DNA of 64,000 nucleotides from UBA11051 sp964390495 (GTDB lineage: Bacteria > Armatimonadota > Zipacnadia > Zipacnadales > UBA11051): assembly GCA_964390495.1 (NCBI GenBank), contig CAYMIN010000018.1, forward strand, positions 1 to 64,000. Reading direction: 5' to 3'. Below the pieces are notes generated by a model. That model ran no database searches and was not told where the DNA came from. It worked only from the letters and a program-made list of their open reading frames with translations. The translations under genes and the position numbers were made by a program. Positions within the stretch are counted from its first letter, which is position 1; each line of letters begins with the position of its first letter. This document shows positions 16,991-25,712 of the stretch, one piece after another.

Positions 16991-17803
16991 ATGAGTCAAG
17001 CCACGTTGGTCGAGAAACTCAAGTCCGGCATCCGCTTGGATGATGAGCTCGTTATAGACGATCATGGCCACCTGGGGCCCTGGTACAACTTCCATATCGT
17101 TGGTGGCGGGACAGCCGCAACGATGATCGCCAATATGGACCTGATGGGGGTGGATATGGTGGTGTTCGCGCCGCACATCAGCATCGGCCCGGACATGAAG
17201 GAGGGCAACCGGCAGGCGGCGGAAGCCGCTCAGCAATACCCCGACCGCCTGGTGCCCTATATCACCATCAACCCGCGCTACCCGCTAGCGGAGATCGAGG
17301 CGGAGATCGCCTGCTACCATGATGAGTTGGGCGGCATCAAGGGTTTCAAGTTCCATTCCAGTTGCCATGCGGTTGACTGCTCGCATGTCGGCTACGGGCC
17401 GGCGTATGAGTACGCCAACGAGCACGGATTGCCGATTCTGTCGCATGTCTGGGACGGCCCGGAAAAGGACGGCAAGAGCTTCCTGACACGCCAGGCGGCT
17501 GCGTATCCCAAGATAGCTTTCCTGCACGCGCATTCGGGCAATGGTTGGGAGGCAATTAAGAGGCTGATTCCGGAGACGAAAGCGAACCCGAATGTGTATC
17601 TGGACCTGGCCGGCTCCGGGCGTCCCTATGGTGGGCTGGAATACATGGTTCGGGAGGCCGGCGCCGACCGGATTCTGTTCGGTAGCGACCTGCCCTTTAT
17701 TGATATTCGCTGCCAGCTTCCGAGAATACTGGCGGCCCGCATCTCGGATGATGACAAGCGCCTGATTATGGGCCTGAATGCCAAGCGCCTCTTTAATCTG
17801 TAG
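16991..17803 (+). CDS. Amidohydrolase-2 family metal-dependent hydrolase
   Basis: A 270-residue TIM-barrel hydrolase or decarboxylase of the ACMSD/amidohydrolase-2 family. The metal ligands are all present: H25 and H27 (DDHGHLG), H152 (LSHVW), H179/H181 (LHAHSG) and D233 (FGSDLP). ATG 16991 is preferred: AGGAG (16979-16983) is 7 nt upstream, against 4 nt for the ATG just before it. The C-terminal GLNAKRLFNL is the usual family ending. It is the likely catalytic member of a pair with the upstream, ligand-less paralogue. The substrate cannot be named. Confidence 0.88.
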   Translation: MSQATLVEKLKSGIRLDDELVIDDHGHLGPWYNFHIVGGGTAATMIANMDLMGVDMVVFAPHISIGPDMKEGNRQAAEAAQQYPDRLVPYITINPRYPLAEIEAEIACYHDELGGIKGFKFHSSCHAVDCSHVGYGPAYEYANEHGLPILSHVWDGPEKDGKSFLTRQAAAYPKIAFLHAHSGNGWEAIKRLIPETKANPNVYLDLAGSGRPYGGLEYMVREAGADRILFGSDLPFIDIRCQLPRILAARISDDDKRLIMGLNAKRLFNL

Positions 17804-17916
17804 GAGCGCGACGACCTCGGGCTGGAAGCTGAGAATGCTAGCGCATTTTCACCACAGCGTGGTAGACAAGGGAGCACGCTCCCGCCTTCGCTAAAGCTAC
17901 GGCGGACAAGCAGGCC

Positions 17917-17944
17917 GAGCCACGCGTTTTGTGGAGTATTCGGG
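17917..17944. repeat. Dispersed repeat family B, copy 1
   Basis: A 28-nt segment beginning GAGCCACGCGTTTTGTG matches 26909-26936 at 26 of 28 positions. It is flanked by further inverted segments (CCAGC/GCTGG near 17950 and GGCGGAGCCGCC near 17970), suggesting a larger mobile or structured repeat between convergent genes. Confidence 0.7.
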
Positions 17945-18002
17945 GTAGCCAGCTTTGCTGGCGTGCACTGGCGGAGCCGCCGGGCATTCGGCCCACGACT
18001 TG

Positions 18003-18539
18003 TCAGACCTTGAAGCGCTCCTCAAAACCCTCGTCGGCAAGGCAGCGCTCCACCAGACCGTAATAGACGCGGTGGACATCCCCGCCTGCATACACGGACG
18101 CTGCCAACTCCGGCAGCATCATTGCAGGCTCGATGTCGCTCTTGTACATGACCGTACATTCCCAGATTACGCCACATTCGGCGATGCCGGGGCTCTGCAC
18201 CTTCTCCGAGGGCAGCGGCGTCAGATTACATTCCCTCAACTTGTCGTAGTCGCGGCCGGAACGAGTGCCGCAGAAGTCAACCGCCGACCGCAGCTGCGGA
18301 TAGGGCAGAGCGACGGTGAAATCGCCGGTCGCCTCGATGCAGCTATAGGTGTAGCGCGAGGGCCGCACCAGCACCGTAAAGGCCTTGCGGGTCCAGATTA
18401 TGCCTACGGTGCCCCAGCCGATGGTCATAGGGTTGGGCTTCCCATTCTCATCCAAGGACACCAGCAGAGCGCCACCGGAAGTGAAGGCCTTATCTAGCTG
18501 GCGAGCGTATCTGAGATAGTGAACATTGGTTTTGGCCAT
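18003..18539 (-). CDS. Flavin reductase-like (FMN-binding split barrel) protein
   Basis: A 178-residue protein of the flavin_reductase/flavoredoxin family. The N-terminal GGALLVSLDENGKPNPMTIGW and the following VRPSRYTYSCIEATGDFTVALP are typical FMN-contacting strands, as is FCGTRSGRDYDK. ATG 18539 follows GAGGAGAGGGAG; a seven-residue upstream extension lacks a site. Such proteins bind FMN and reduce flavin or act as flavoredoxins; the partner is unknown. It is a single gene, convergent with the amidohydrolases. Confidence 0.88.
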   Translation of the reverse strand: MAKTNVHYLRYARQLDKAFTSGGALLVSLDENGKPNPMTIGWGTVGIIWTRKAFTVLVRPSRYTYSCIEATGDFTVALPYPQLRSAVDFCGTRSGRDYDKLRECNLTPLPSEKVQSPGIAECGVIWECTVMYKSDIEPAMMLPELAASVYAGGDVHRVYYGLVERCLADEGFEERFKV

Positions 18540-18645
18540 GCCGCTTCTCCCTCTCCTCAAGCACCAGGAGTAGTCGCGCTTTAGTCGGCGCTGTTGGTGA
18601 ACATTGGCAGATTTTCAGCCTGCTGCCGCCTCGCGGACTAGCCGG

Positions 18646-18942
18646 CTACTTCGCTTTGACAACTTCGGTCCCACCATCAGCCCGGACCAGCAGCACGGTC
18701 TTGACCTCGGTCTCGGTCGAGCGGATGCGATCAGGCTCGAAGGGGTCCATGTCGTACTCGGTCTCGGTCTGATAGGGCACGGCTGCGACTACCGGCGCGG
18801 GCTTAAGCTCAAGCGGCTGAGCCACGTTGGTGTCGGTTTCGGCTTGGGCGAGAGCCGGCGCGCGCAACAGGTCGCCGCACCACGCTCCGGCAGCGAATAC
18901 CAGGGCAATCAGTACGCCGTAGAGCAGGTATCTGGTGTTCAT
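18646..18942 (-). CDS. Small membrane-anchored exported protein, unknown
   Basis: A 98-residue protein that starts at ATG 18942, with AGGAGG 8 nt upstream (a GTG one codon earlier is possible). One N-terminal hydrophobic segment (about 5-22, LLYGVLIALVFAAGAWCG) acts as a signal anchor. The rest is Pro/Glu/Thr-rich and acidic (YQTETEYDMDPFEPDR) with a C-terminal strand VKTVLLVRADGGTEVV. A Cys in the hydrophobic part (AGAWCG) is not a convincing lipobox. I do not recognise it. The strong ribosome site and clean codon use support a real gene. Confidence 0.7.
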   Translation of the reverse strand: MNTRYLLYGVLIALVFAAGAWCGDLLRAPALAQAETDTNVAQPLELKPAPVVAAVPYQTETEYDMDPFEPDRIRSTETEVKTVLLVRADGGTEVVKAK

Positions 18943-19121
18943 CACAAGGGCCTCCTGAAATGAATTAGTACAATCGGTGCAACGGCCTCACACCACGAGG
19001 TTGTTAGGCATCATGGCTGCAGTTGACGTTGTATCGTGCCGAGGGCGCGCCTGGGAGGAATCGCCGCGCGCGACTCGAAATCTATTATAACACACAGCTT
19101 GGGTTGGAGGGGAATGTCGGC

Positions 19122-22100
19122 ATGCGAAAGTTGGCGGCTCTAATCGTGCTCGGCGCGGCTGCATCCATTGTGATGGCGGGGGCGCCGGGACTGACATTTC
19201 ACGCCTCGTATAACGGTACCGTGGCCGCCTTGCCCGGGCCGGCTGCGCAGAGCGTGCATGGTGAGGTCTGCTATGTCAGCGCGCCGGACGGCCAGGGAGT
19301 GCTACTGGTTGAGGGTAGCTATCTTGCGTATTCGAGTGCCGGCTATCTCGCCAAATCCGCCGGCACGCTCTCACTGTGGCTTCAGCCGCAGTGGCATGGC
19401 AGCGACGCCAAGCGCTATGCCATATTCGCCGACACCGCCCCCACGCACAAGTCTGAGTACAACTCCTTCTACCTTTTCAATACCTCCTCCTCGACTTTGC
19501 AGTTCAGTGTCGGCAATGTCGCGGAGCAGAGCCTGACTACCACCATCGCCGACTGGAGCGCCGGTGAATGGCACCACGTAGCGGTGGCGTGGAGTTGCAC
19601 ATGGGGGATAGCGCTGTATGTTGACGGGTCCCTGGCGGGCGAGAAGCGCTTCACCTACGAGCCCCAGCAGTGGCCGGCATTCAATATCGGGGCTGACTAT
19701 GACGGCTCGCTGACCGCGGCTGCGGCCTTCTCCGACGTGCGGATATTCGACCGGATGCTGCGCCCGGACCAGGTTGCTGCGATCGCCCAGGGAATGCCTT
19801 TGGAGGCGGCCGAGATCATCGAGATGACGGCTCCCCCCAGCATCAGAGGGGGCAAGGAGATCACCCTACATCTGCGGGCGCTGGCCGATGAGCCGCTGAC
19901 TAGGCCGCACGCGGTACTGGTGATCCTGGCCGACATCCCGCTGGCCTCAGTGATGCCAGATCCGGCGGCTCCCACCTGGCAGCCGGGCCAACCGGTGGAG
20001 CTGGAGCCGATCACGGTGGAGATGCCCGACTATATCCAGCTTGCGGGGGGGCAGTATGCACTGACCGCGATCCTGGAGGGCACCGCGACTGCCTCGCCCA
20101 CCGCCGGGGCCACGGTGTTGGTGTCGCTGGCGGCTTCGGGGCGAGCGCCGGAGTTGTCCGGCTACGAGCTGCGTGGTGAGCAGGTCTATCACAAAGGCGC
20201 GCCGTGGCTGCCCAGCCAGCCGAGTAGCGGCTTTGTGTACGAGGGCCGCTTCTACCGCGATGATGAAGACGGTCGGGCCACCGCGGTGAAGCTGTATCAG
20301 GACGGCAAGATGCGCGATGCCTTGCGCTGCAGGCTGGTTGACGAGGTACGGCTGACCGGCGGCAATACGGCCGCCAGTCACATCCTGAGAAACAGCCCGG
20401 AGGCGCGCGACAACATGGCCGGCCCCCATCTGCTGGTGGTCGAGATGGACCCCGGGATGGCCTCCAGCTTCGGTGTGGAGGTGCTGGCGGCCGGCGGCCA
20501 GCAGCTTGAGGACCATGTGCTGGCCCGGGCGACGCTCAACACCACCTACATGCGGACCGCCAGGGCTCGCGAAGCCTTTCTGTTCTATCCGCAGACCGAG
20601 GCCTGCGAGGTGCGTTTCACGCGACCGGCGGCGGTGAGCGGGCCGCGCCAGGAGGTCATCGCGCCCGTGCGGCGGCTGGGGGTCTATAAGCTCCTGGACT
20701 ATCCCGTTGGGAATGTTGATGTGAGCGAGCTGCCCAGTAAGTCATCGCGCAGGAGCCTGGCGCTGCTGCCGACTCACAGCGAGTTGATATACGACAGCTT
20801 TGGCTCCAGCGGCAAGGACCGCATGCAGCGACAGTACTCGCTGCGGCAGCTTTTCCACTACATGCACTTCGTCGGCTTCGACCGGCTGCAGCTTTACGCG
20901 GCGGGCAATGACCTGGAGAGCTTCTACGACGGTGGGATGCTCCCCAATGCCTGGCGCTGGGACCTCTTCGAGGATATTCTGCCCCTGGCAGTGCCGGCCG
21001 GCATTGAGGTCGTGCCGCTGCTGCCTGCGCTTTCGAACTTCGATAGGCTCTTCACCTTCAGCACCCCCGACAGCTTCCAGATGGACATCAATGGCGAGTT
21101 GATACTGGACGCCGCCGGCCACCGCTGTCCGGACCCGCTGCGCCGCGAGGTGGAGAAGCAGCTTCTGGTATTCCTCGACGAGTTCTGCGCCAAGACCGCT
21201 GGCTACGGCTGCGTGCCGGCCATCGGCCTGAGGCTGGATGGCGCAAGCGGCCCCTGTTTCGCCTCCGTCGGCGACGAGCAGACCGCCGATAAGGTCGGCT
21301 ACTCGCCATCGGCTCTGGAGCGGTTCCAGGCCGCGACCGGAATCGCCCTGCCCTCGCGGACGGCAACTCCGCTGGAGGCCTACTACTGGCTGAAGAGCAG
21401 CCCCGAGGTATGGGAACGCTGGCTCGACTTCCGCTGCGCGCACCTCCATAGCCTCTTGACCAAATGCCGAGACCTGGTGGTATCGCGCGATCCCCGCCGC
21501 TACCTGCTGGTGGATACCGCGCTGCCGGTGCCGGCAAGCCGTGACGGTTACCCGCAACTAGAACTGCTGCGTCACCACGGCTATGATCCCAGGCTGTTTG
21601 CCGAGGAACACGGGATCCGCGTCGCCACCGGCGCCGATTACCGGGGGCCGGACCGGCCAAGCTACGCGACCGCCGAGGGCGTGGAGGTAGCGATTGAGTG
21701 CACGCAGCTTAGCGCCGGACGCGAGTTGCTGGCACCGCTGTTGGAGGCCCTGGTCCGGGATAATCCGTACTGCCTGACGCTGCGCAGTAGCTTGGATGCC
21801 AAGACGGGCCATGAGTGGATGCTGCGGGGCTTTGCCCGGGCCTTCAGGGCGCTGCCGGCGGTGCCGCCGAAGGACTTTGAGGGCAAGATTTGGCCGGCGC
21901 GAGAGACGATCCGGGCCCGGTGGTTTGGCGACTGCCTGGCCGTCATCAATTTGGGTGATCAGCCTCAGCAGGTGCGACTGACCTTCGAGGAGCCGCTGCC
22001 TTTCAACACTCAGGTGCTAGACATGGCCGGCGGGCAACGGGTGAAGCTGCTGCGCGGCCGTACTACGGTGCGCCTGATTTTGGACACCGACGCTTACGAC

Positions 22101-22184
22101 CTGCATACCCTGCAGGTGAAGGAGCCGATGGGCCGCACCGGTGGCGGCGTCTTGCGTTCCCTGACCTCCCCGAGCCAGCCCTGA
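19122..22184 (+). CDS. Secreted LamG-domain protein with a putative TIM-barrel glycosidase domain
   Basis: A 1020-residue protein. I place the start at ATG 19122, where a signal peptide begins (MRKLAALIVLGAAASIVMAG); GGAGG is 11 nt upstream. Residues of about 22-225 are a LamG/concanavalin-A-like sandwich (SLWLQPQWHG, WHHVAVAWS, LYVDGSLAGEK, FSDVRIFDRMLRPDQV). About 250-500 is beta-rich. About 540-850 looks like a glycoside-hydrolase-type TIM barrel (YSLRQLFHYMHFVGFDRLQLY, IEVVPLLPALSN, IGLRLDGASG). A C-terminal small sandwich follows. It is probably surface or exported and acts on a polysaccharide; I cannot assign a GH family. It is convergent with the stalk-domain protein, with a terminator between them. 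Confidence 0.75.
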   Translation: MRKLAALIVLGAAASIVMAGAPGLTFHASYNGTVAALPGPAAQSVHGEVCYVSAPDGQGVLLVEGSYLAYSSAGYLAKSAGTLSLWLQPQWHGSDAKRYAIFADTAPTHKSEYNSFYLFNTSSSTLQFSVGNVAEQSLTTTIADWSAGEWHHVAVAWSCTWGIALYVDGSLAGEKRFTYEPQQWPAFNIGADYDGSLTAAAAFSDVRIFDRMLRPDQVAAIAQGMPLEAAEIIEMTAPPSIRGGKEITLHLRALADEPLTRPHAVLVILADIPLASVMPDPAAPTWQPGQPVELEPITVEMPDYIQLAGGQYALTAILEGTATASPTAGATVLVSLAASGRAPELSGYELRGEQVYHKGAPWLPSQPSSGFVYEGRFYRDDEDGRATAVKLYQDGKMRDALRCRLVDEVRLTGGNTAASHILRNSPEARDNMAGPHLLVVEMDPGMASSFGVEVLAAGGQQLEDHVLARATLNTTYMRTARAREAFLFYPQTEACEVRFTRPAAVSGPRQEVIAPVRRLGVYKLLDYPVGNVDVSELPSKSSRRSLALLPTHSELIYDSFGSSGKDRMQRQYSLRQLFHYMHFVGFDRLQLYAAGNDLESFYDGGMLPNAWRWDLFEDILPLAVPAGIEVVPLLPALSNFDRLFTFSTPDSFQMDINGELILDAAGHRCPDPLRREVEKQLLVFLDEFCAKTAGYGCVPAIGLRLDGASGPCFASVGDEQTADKVGYSPSALERFQAATGIALPSRTATPLEAYYWLKSSPEVWERWLDFRCAHLHSLLTKCRDLVVSRDPRRYLLVDTALPVPASRDGYPQLELLRHHGYDPRLFAEEHGIRVATGADYRGPDRPSYATAEGVEVAIECTQLSAGRELLAPLLEALVRDNPYCLTLRSSLDAKTGHEWMLRGFARAFRALPAVPPKDFEGKIWPARETIRARWFGDCLAVINLGDQPQQVRLTFEEPLPFNTQVLDMAGGQRVKLLRGRTTVRLILDTDAYDLHTLQVKEPMGRTGGGVLRSLTSPSQP

Positions 22185-22240
22185 GCAACTAGCCTCGGCG
22201 AGGTCATCAACGCAATCGCAACACCCGGCGATACGAAATC

Positions 22241-22277
22241 CAGAGGCCGCCAACCAGTACCTCGGCGGCGGCCTCTG
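22241..22277. terminator. Bidirectional hairpin terminator
   Basis: CAGAGGCCGCC (22241-22251) pairs perfectly with GGCGGCCTCTG (22267-22277) across a 15-nt loop. It sits in the 122-nt gap between convergent genes ending at 22184 and 22307. No long T run. Confidence 0.6.
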
Positions 22278-22306
22278 TCATGCTATCGGGTGAGACACTC
22301 GCGCGG

Positions 22307-24184
22307 CTACTTGCCCTTGACGCTGAGCTCGACCGTCGCCAGAACTACGTCTTCCGCGCCTTCGACGGGCGGGGCCAGCAGCTCAGCCCTGATGTCATAG
22401 GTATCGGCCATGCCGAACAGGTCGTGGTCCATCGCGAACGGCTCGGTCTGCCAAGTGCCGTCGGCACCGGCGACGACAATCTGTTGCGCCAGATCGTGCG
22501 TCATGTCAAGGAAGCGCTTCTTGTTGAACTTCACATTGACCCGCACCCGGTAATCGGCTGTGGCGGTGCCGGATACGACCATCTCTTTGCCGACCGTTTC
22601 GTTCTCCTTCGGCGCTGTCACATTCAAAGTCGGCATTGCGCCTCCGTCAATGACCACCTTAGCATCGGAATAGGCTGCCACCCAGTCGCCGCCCGGTGGC
22701 TTATAGTTCACCTTGATTTTCGCGGTGGCCTTTTCACCCGGCTGGACCTGGTAGCTGCCGATGTAAGTGTTGGTCTGATCAACCAGGTCCATGGCTAGGC
22801 CTTCTCGCCAGGTCCCGATGTTGAAGGTGATCTTGCCACCGGGCCGCGCGACCTTTACCGTCACCTCCAGCACGCCTCCGGCTCCCAGGCCCTGCTCGGC
22901 ATTGTGAGAGATTAGCAGAATCTGCTGGTCAGCCGGGGCCTGGACGGTGAAGGCCCACTGATTGCGGCTGCTGTTGCCGGCCTGGTCGGTGATGCTGACA
23001 TCCACCTGGTGCAACCCGTCGGCGAGGTATTGGGCTTGGTAGCGGATGTAGTCGTCCCCGACATCGCACTGCGCGGTGACATCCTGGCCATCAAAGGTCA
23101 GCGTGGTAGCGGCCCTGTTGATCCCGGAGTTGTCATCAGTGAAGCGCGTCTCGACCAGCGGACTGCTGTTCTGGGTTGTGGAGTTGAGCATCGGGGTCAG
23201 CGCAACGAATCGCGGCGGTGTGTTATCCCCGGTGGCCGTACCGCCCGCAGCCTCGCGGGTGACACTGACTGCGAGATTCTGCCCGGTGTCAAAGACCACC
23301 AGAACGTGGTCCTGAGGGCGCAAAGCGTTAAGCGCAATGGCCTGCCCGTTCTGGTCGAGGATGCTGGCGTTGTCCGCCACCAGTAGGCTATTGCCGCCGG
23401 GCAGCAGCAGGTACTTGCCGGCGACGCCGACAATCTGTACGCGCATATGCTGCAACTGCTGGCCGCTGCCGGCAACCGTAGCGATGATCTGTACGGCGCG
23501 GCCGCCGGTAAGGACGACCTGGGCTTGGTCACCGGTTCTGAGGTCACCGGTCTGAACCATTGTGGGGACTTGGCCCACCGCACCCCTCAGAATCTGACAT
23601 TGTGCAGCCAGCGGAATCAGCCGCGTGGTATTGGTGGTGGCCTCGCGCAGCATCAGCGAGGTAGTCGCTCCCAGATAGACCTGCAGGATTTCGCCCTGCA
23701 CCGTCACGGTCTGACCTTGCGGCTGGGTGGAACCGCCCTGGCCGGGTAGCTGGGCGATGGAGAGGTAGGCGGTCTCACTCAACGGATCATATTGGAGGCT
23801 GCCGCCGAACGCTTCGACCACCACACGCAGCGGCAAGTAGATCGTCAGCCCCACCACGGTGGGCGAGACCTCGGCAGTCACCAACCTACCGCTGATTGTC
23901 ACAACCGTACTGCCCAGCCAGAGACTGAGCGTATCATTGCCTCGGGTCAGGATGATCTTGTGCTGTTCGTTGGGCCGATAGTCGCTCTGAGCGCCGACCG
24001 CATCAGCGGCGGTCTGCATCGGTAGTAGCATCGCGTTCTCGATAACCACAAGCTTGTCGCCGCCGGCCAGAGCCTGGCCGTTGACCATTACTGTCGGCGC
24101 CGCCAGGGCCGCTGCGGCAAGCATGCCTGCCAGTAGTAGGCTCAGACCTGCGGTCCAGATCGGTCGTTGTGTTCTACGCGCCAT
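22307..24184 (-). CDS. Exported protein with copper-amine-oxidase-type stalk domain and Ig-like repeats
   Basis: A 625-residue exported protein. I choose ATG 24184 because the signal peptide follows it directly (ARRTQRPIWTAGLSLLLAGMLAAAALA). Residues of about 30-130 are the copper amine oxidase N-terminal-like stalk module (VMVNGQALAGGDKL...IYLPLRVVVEAFGG, QYDPLSETAYL), which is a cell-surface module and not an oxidase. A middle region (about 140-300) has OB/beta features. About 320-415 is an Ig-like fold (ADGLHQVDVSITDQAGNSSRN), and two more sandwich domains follow. It has a candidate promoter at the end of the upstream hydrolase gene. A structural surface role is inferred. Confidence 0.8.
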   Translation of the reverse strand: MARRTQRPIWTAGLSLLLAGMLAAAALAAPTVMVNGQALAGGDKLVVIENAMLLPMQTAADAVGAQSDYRPNEQHKIILTRGNDTLSLWLGSTVVTISGRLVTAEVSPTVVGLTIYLPLRVVVEAFGGSLQYDPLSETAYLSIAQLPGQGGSTQPQGQTVTVQGEILQVYLGATTSLMLREATTNTTRLIPLAAQCQILRGAVGQVPTMVQTGDLRTGDQAQVVLTGGRAVQIIATVAGSGQQLQHMRVQIVGVAGKYLLLPGGNSLLVADNASILDQNGQAIALNALRPQDHVLVVFDTGQNLAVSVTREAAGGTATGDNTPPRFVALTPMLNSTTQNSSPLVETRFTDDNSGINRAATTLTFDGQDVTAQCDVGDDYIRYQAQYLADGLHQVDVSITDQAGNSSRNQWAFTVQAPADQQILLISHNAEQGLGAGGVLEVTVKVARPGGKITFNIGTWREGLAMDLVDQTNTYIGSYQVQPGEKATAKIKVNYKPPGGDWVAAYSDAKVVIDGGAMPTLNVTAPKENETVGKEMVVSGTATADYRVRVNVKFNKKRFLDMTHDLAQQIVVAGADGTWQTEPFAMDHDLFGMADTYDIRAELLAPPVEGAEDVVLATVELSVKGK

Positions 24185-24231
24185 TCGATCATCACTCTCT
24201 CTCATCAAAAATGTAATAGAATAGAGATGCT

Positions 24232-24261
24232 ATTAGAGCCGTGTCACCGCTTGGCTAGCAA
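24232..24261 (-). promoter_or_regulatory. Candidate promoter for the stalk-domain gene
   Basis: On the minus strand TTGCTA (24261-24256), 18-nt spacer, TCTAAT (24237-24232). It overlaps the last codons of the upstream hydrolase gene, allowing separate expression. Confidence 0.35.
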
Positions 24262-25652
24262 CGGACGGCCGGGTAGCCGTACCTAGTCTTAACCGCCGGA
24301 TTGTCCGGCCTGAGTAGGAGCAATTGCTCTTTGACCGCGTCCGGCTCACCTTTCAGTTCGATGCCCAGAGCCTGCAGGTCAATCCGGATTTCGCCCGCGC
24401 CTGCGCATTTGACCTCCAGTACCACTTCGCCATCCTGTTCGACCAGACCTGCTTCCACTTCGGCCAGGCTGTGCTGCGCCGCCGGCGCGATGTAGCACCA
24501 GAAGTACCCTTTCGCCTCATCTGTTACCAGCCACTGATGTTGCGGCGGCTTATTGCTGCGCACTTGACCGTCCAGCCAATCAGCACCGGCGCTATAGTCA
24601 GCATGGTGCCCGGCCGAGTCGCTGAAGAAGCTGAGGCGGTGGCCGGGGATATCAGCTAGCCAGGAGAACGTCTTCCAGGTCTGCTGCACGTAGATGGTGT
24701 TGTCCATCTGGCCATGGCAGATACGCACCGGGGTGTTGGCGGCGTTGGTGATAAAGGTGCGCGGCGAGCGGCGCAGGTACTCGAAATCCACCTCTTGGCT
24801 GTCACCGGGCTTGCCCCCGCAGCAGGCCACGATGTGTTTGGCATAGCCGTTTTGCTGCTCCCACCACTCCCGCAGCGAGGTGATAGGGACCCAGGCTGAT
24901 ACCGCCGCCCACACGTCGGGGTACTTGGCGGCCATCATCAGGGCCATGTGCCCGCCGCCGGAGCCGCCCATGAGGTAGATGCGGCTGTCGTCAATCGGGA
25001 AATTGGCCTTCATGTACTGGATAGCGTCAATGATGTCGTGCTGGGCCAGCAGCGAGGCACAGGCCTGAGTGGCGCGCGGGTTGCTGGTCAGGTTAGGGCC
25101 GCGGAATTGGGGATAGACGGCGAACCAGCCCCGCTCCGCCGCCTGTTGGCACTGTTGCTGGGTCGAGCTGTAGCGATCGGTTGACCAGGAGTGGACGCCA
25201 ACCAGCAGCGGGCGCGGCTCATGGTCCTTGTCTCCAGGAGCGATGGCGGCGGGATGGCCGACTATGACCGGCTCCTCCGAGCCGTCCAGGGACGAGACGA
25301 CGGAGGCCTCGTAGAGATTGTAGCCGTCGAGCTGAGGAAGCTCTGCTGCGGCCGCGTTTGCCATGGTTGCTCCTGCTCCAATAGCGCCGAGTGCCCGGGA
25401 GAAGGCACTGTCCGCAATCTCCCTGCCGGCCTGCGTAGGTTGCCGTGGTTCCAGAATATCGCGGAAGAAAAACACCGCCACCAGCGCCACCATAATGCCG
25501 AAGCCCAGCAGCAGTACGTGAGCCAGTTCGCCTTGACCGCGCTTGGACAAAAAGCCGCCGGCAGCAGCCATCAGCACCGCCCCAATCAGAATAGTGACAC
25601 CGATGCCCAGATAGCGTCGCTTGAGGTCTTTCGGCTCTCTCGGTCTATCCAT
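24255..25652 (-). CDS. Membrane-anchored alpha/beta hydrolase, prolyl oligopeptidase (S9)-like
   Basis: A 465-residue protein. Two N-terminal hydrophobic segments (about 14-33 and 43-63) anchor it. The catalytic domain follows from about 105. The nucleophile elbow is GGSGGGH with S231; D317 (GQMDNTI) and H349/H350 (SAGHHADY) complete a likely triad. HSWSTDR and FRGPN form the oxyanion region. A C-terminal sandwich (about 370-465) follows. The family includes peptidases and carbohydrate or acetyl esterases, so the substrate is open. The ATG lacks a clear ribosome site. The HtrA gene lies 60 nt upstream on the same strand, so the two may be co-transcribed. Confidence 0.8.
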   Translation of the reverse strand: MDRPREPKDLKRRYLGIGVTILIGAVLMAAAGGFLSKRGQGELAHVLLLGFGIMVALVAVFFFRDILEPRQPTQAGREIADSAFSRALGAIGAGATMANAAAAELPQLDGYNLYEASVVSSLDGSEEPVIVGHPAAIAPGDKDHEPRPLLVGVHSWSTDRYSSTQQQCQQAAERGWFAVYPQFRGPNLTSNPRATQACASLLAQHDIIDAIQYMKANFPIDDSRIYLMGGSGGGHMALMMAAKYPDVWAAVSAWVPITSLREWWEQQNGYAKHIVACCGGKPGDSQEVDFEYLRRSPRTFITNAANTPVRICHGQMDNTIYVQQTWKTFSWLADIPGHRLSFFSDSAGHHADYSAGADWLDGQVRSNKPPQHQWLVTDEAKGYFWCYIAPAAQHSLAEVEAGLVEQDGEVVLEVKCAGAGEIRIDLQALGIELKGEPDAVKEQLLLLRPDNPAVKTRYGYPAVRC

Positions 25653-25712
25653 AGTTGCATCTGCGTCTTGAAGCTAGCCCTCGCGCGACTGCCTCGGGTG
25701 CCGGTTTTATTG

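Noticed and set aside
22307..24184. A copper amine oxidase enzyme
   Set aside because: Only the N-terminal-like stalk module is present; there is no catalytic domain or TPQ site.
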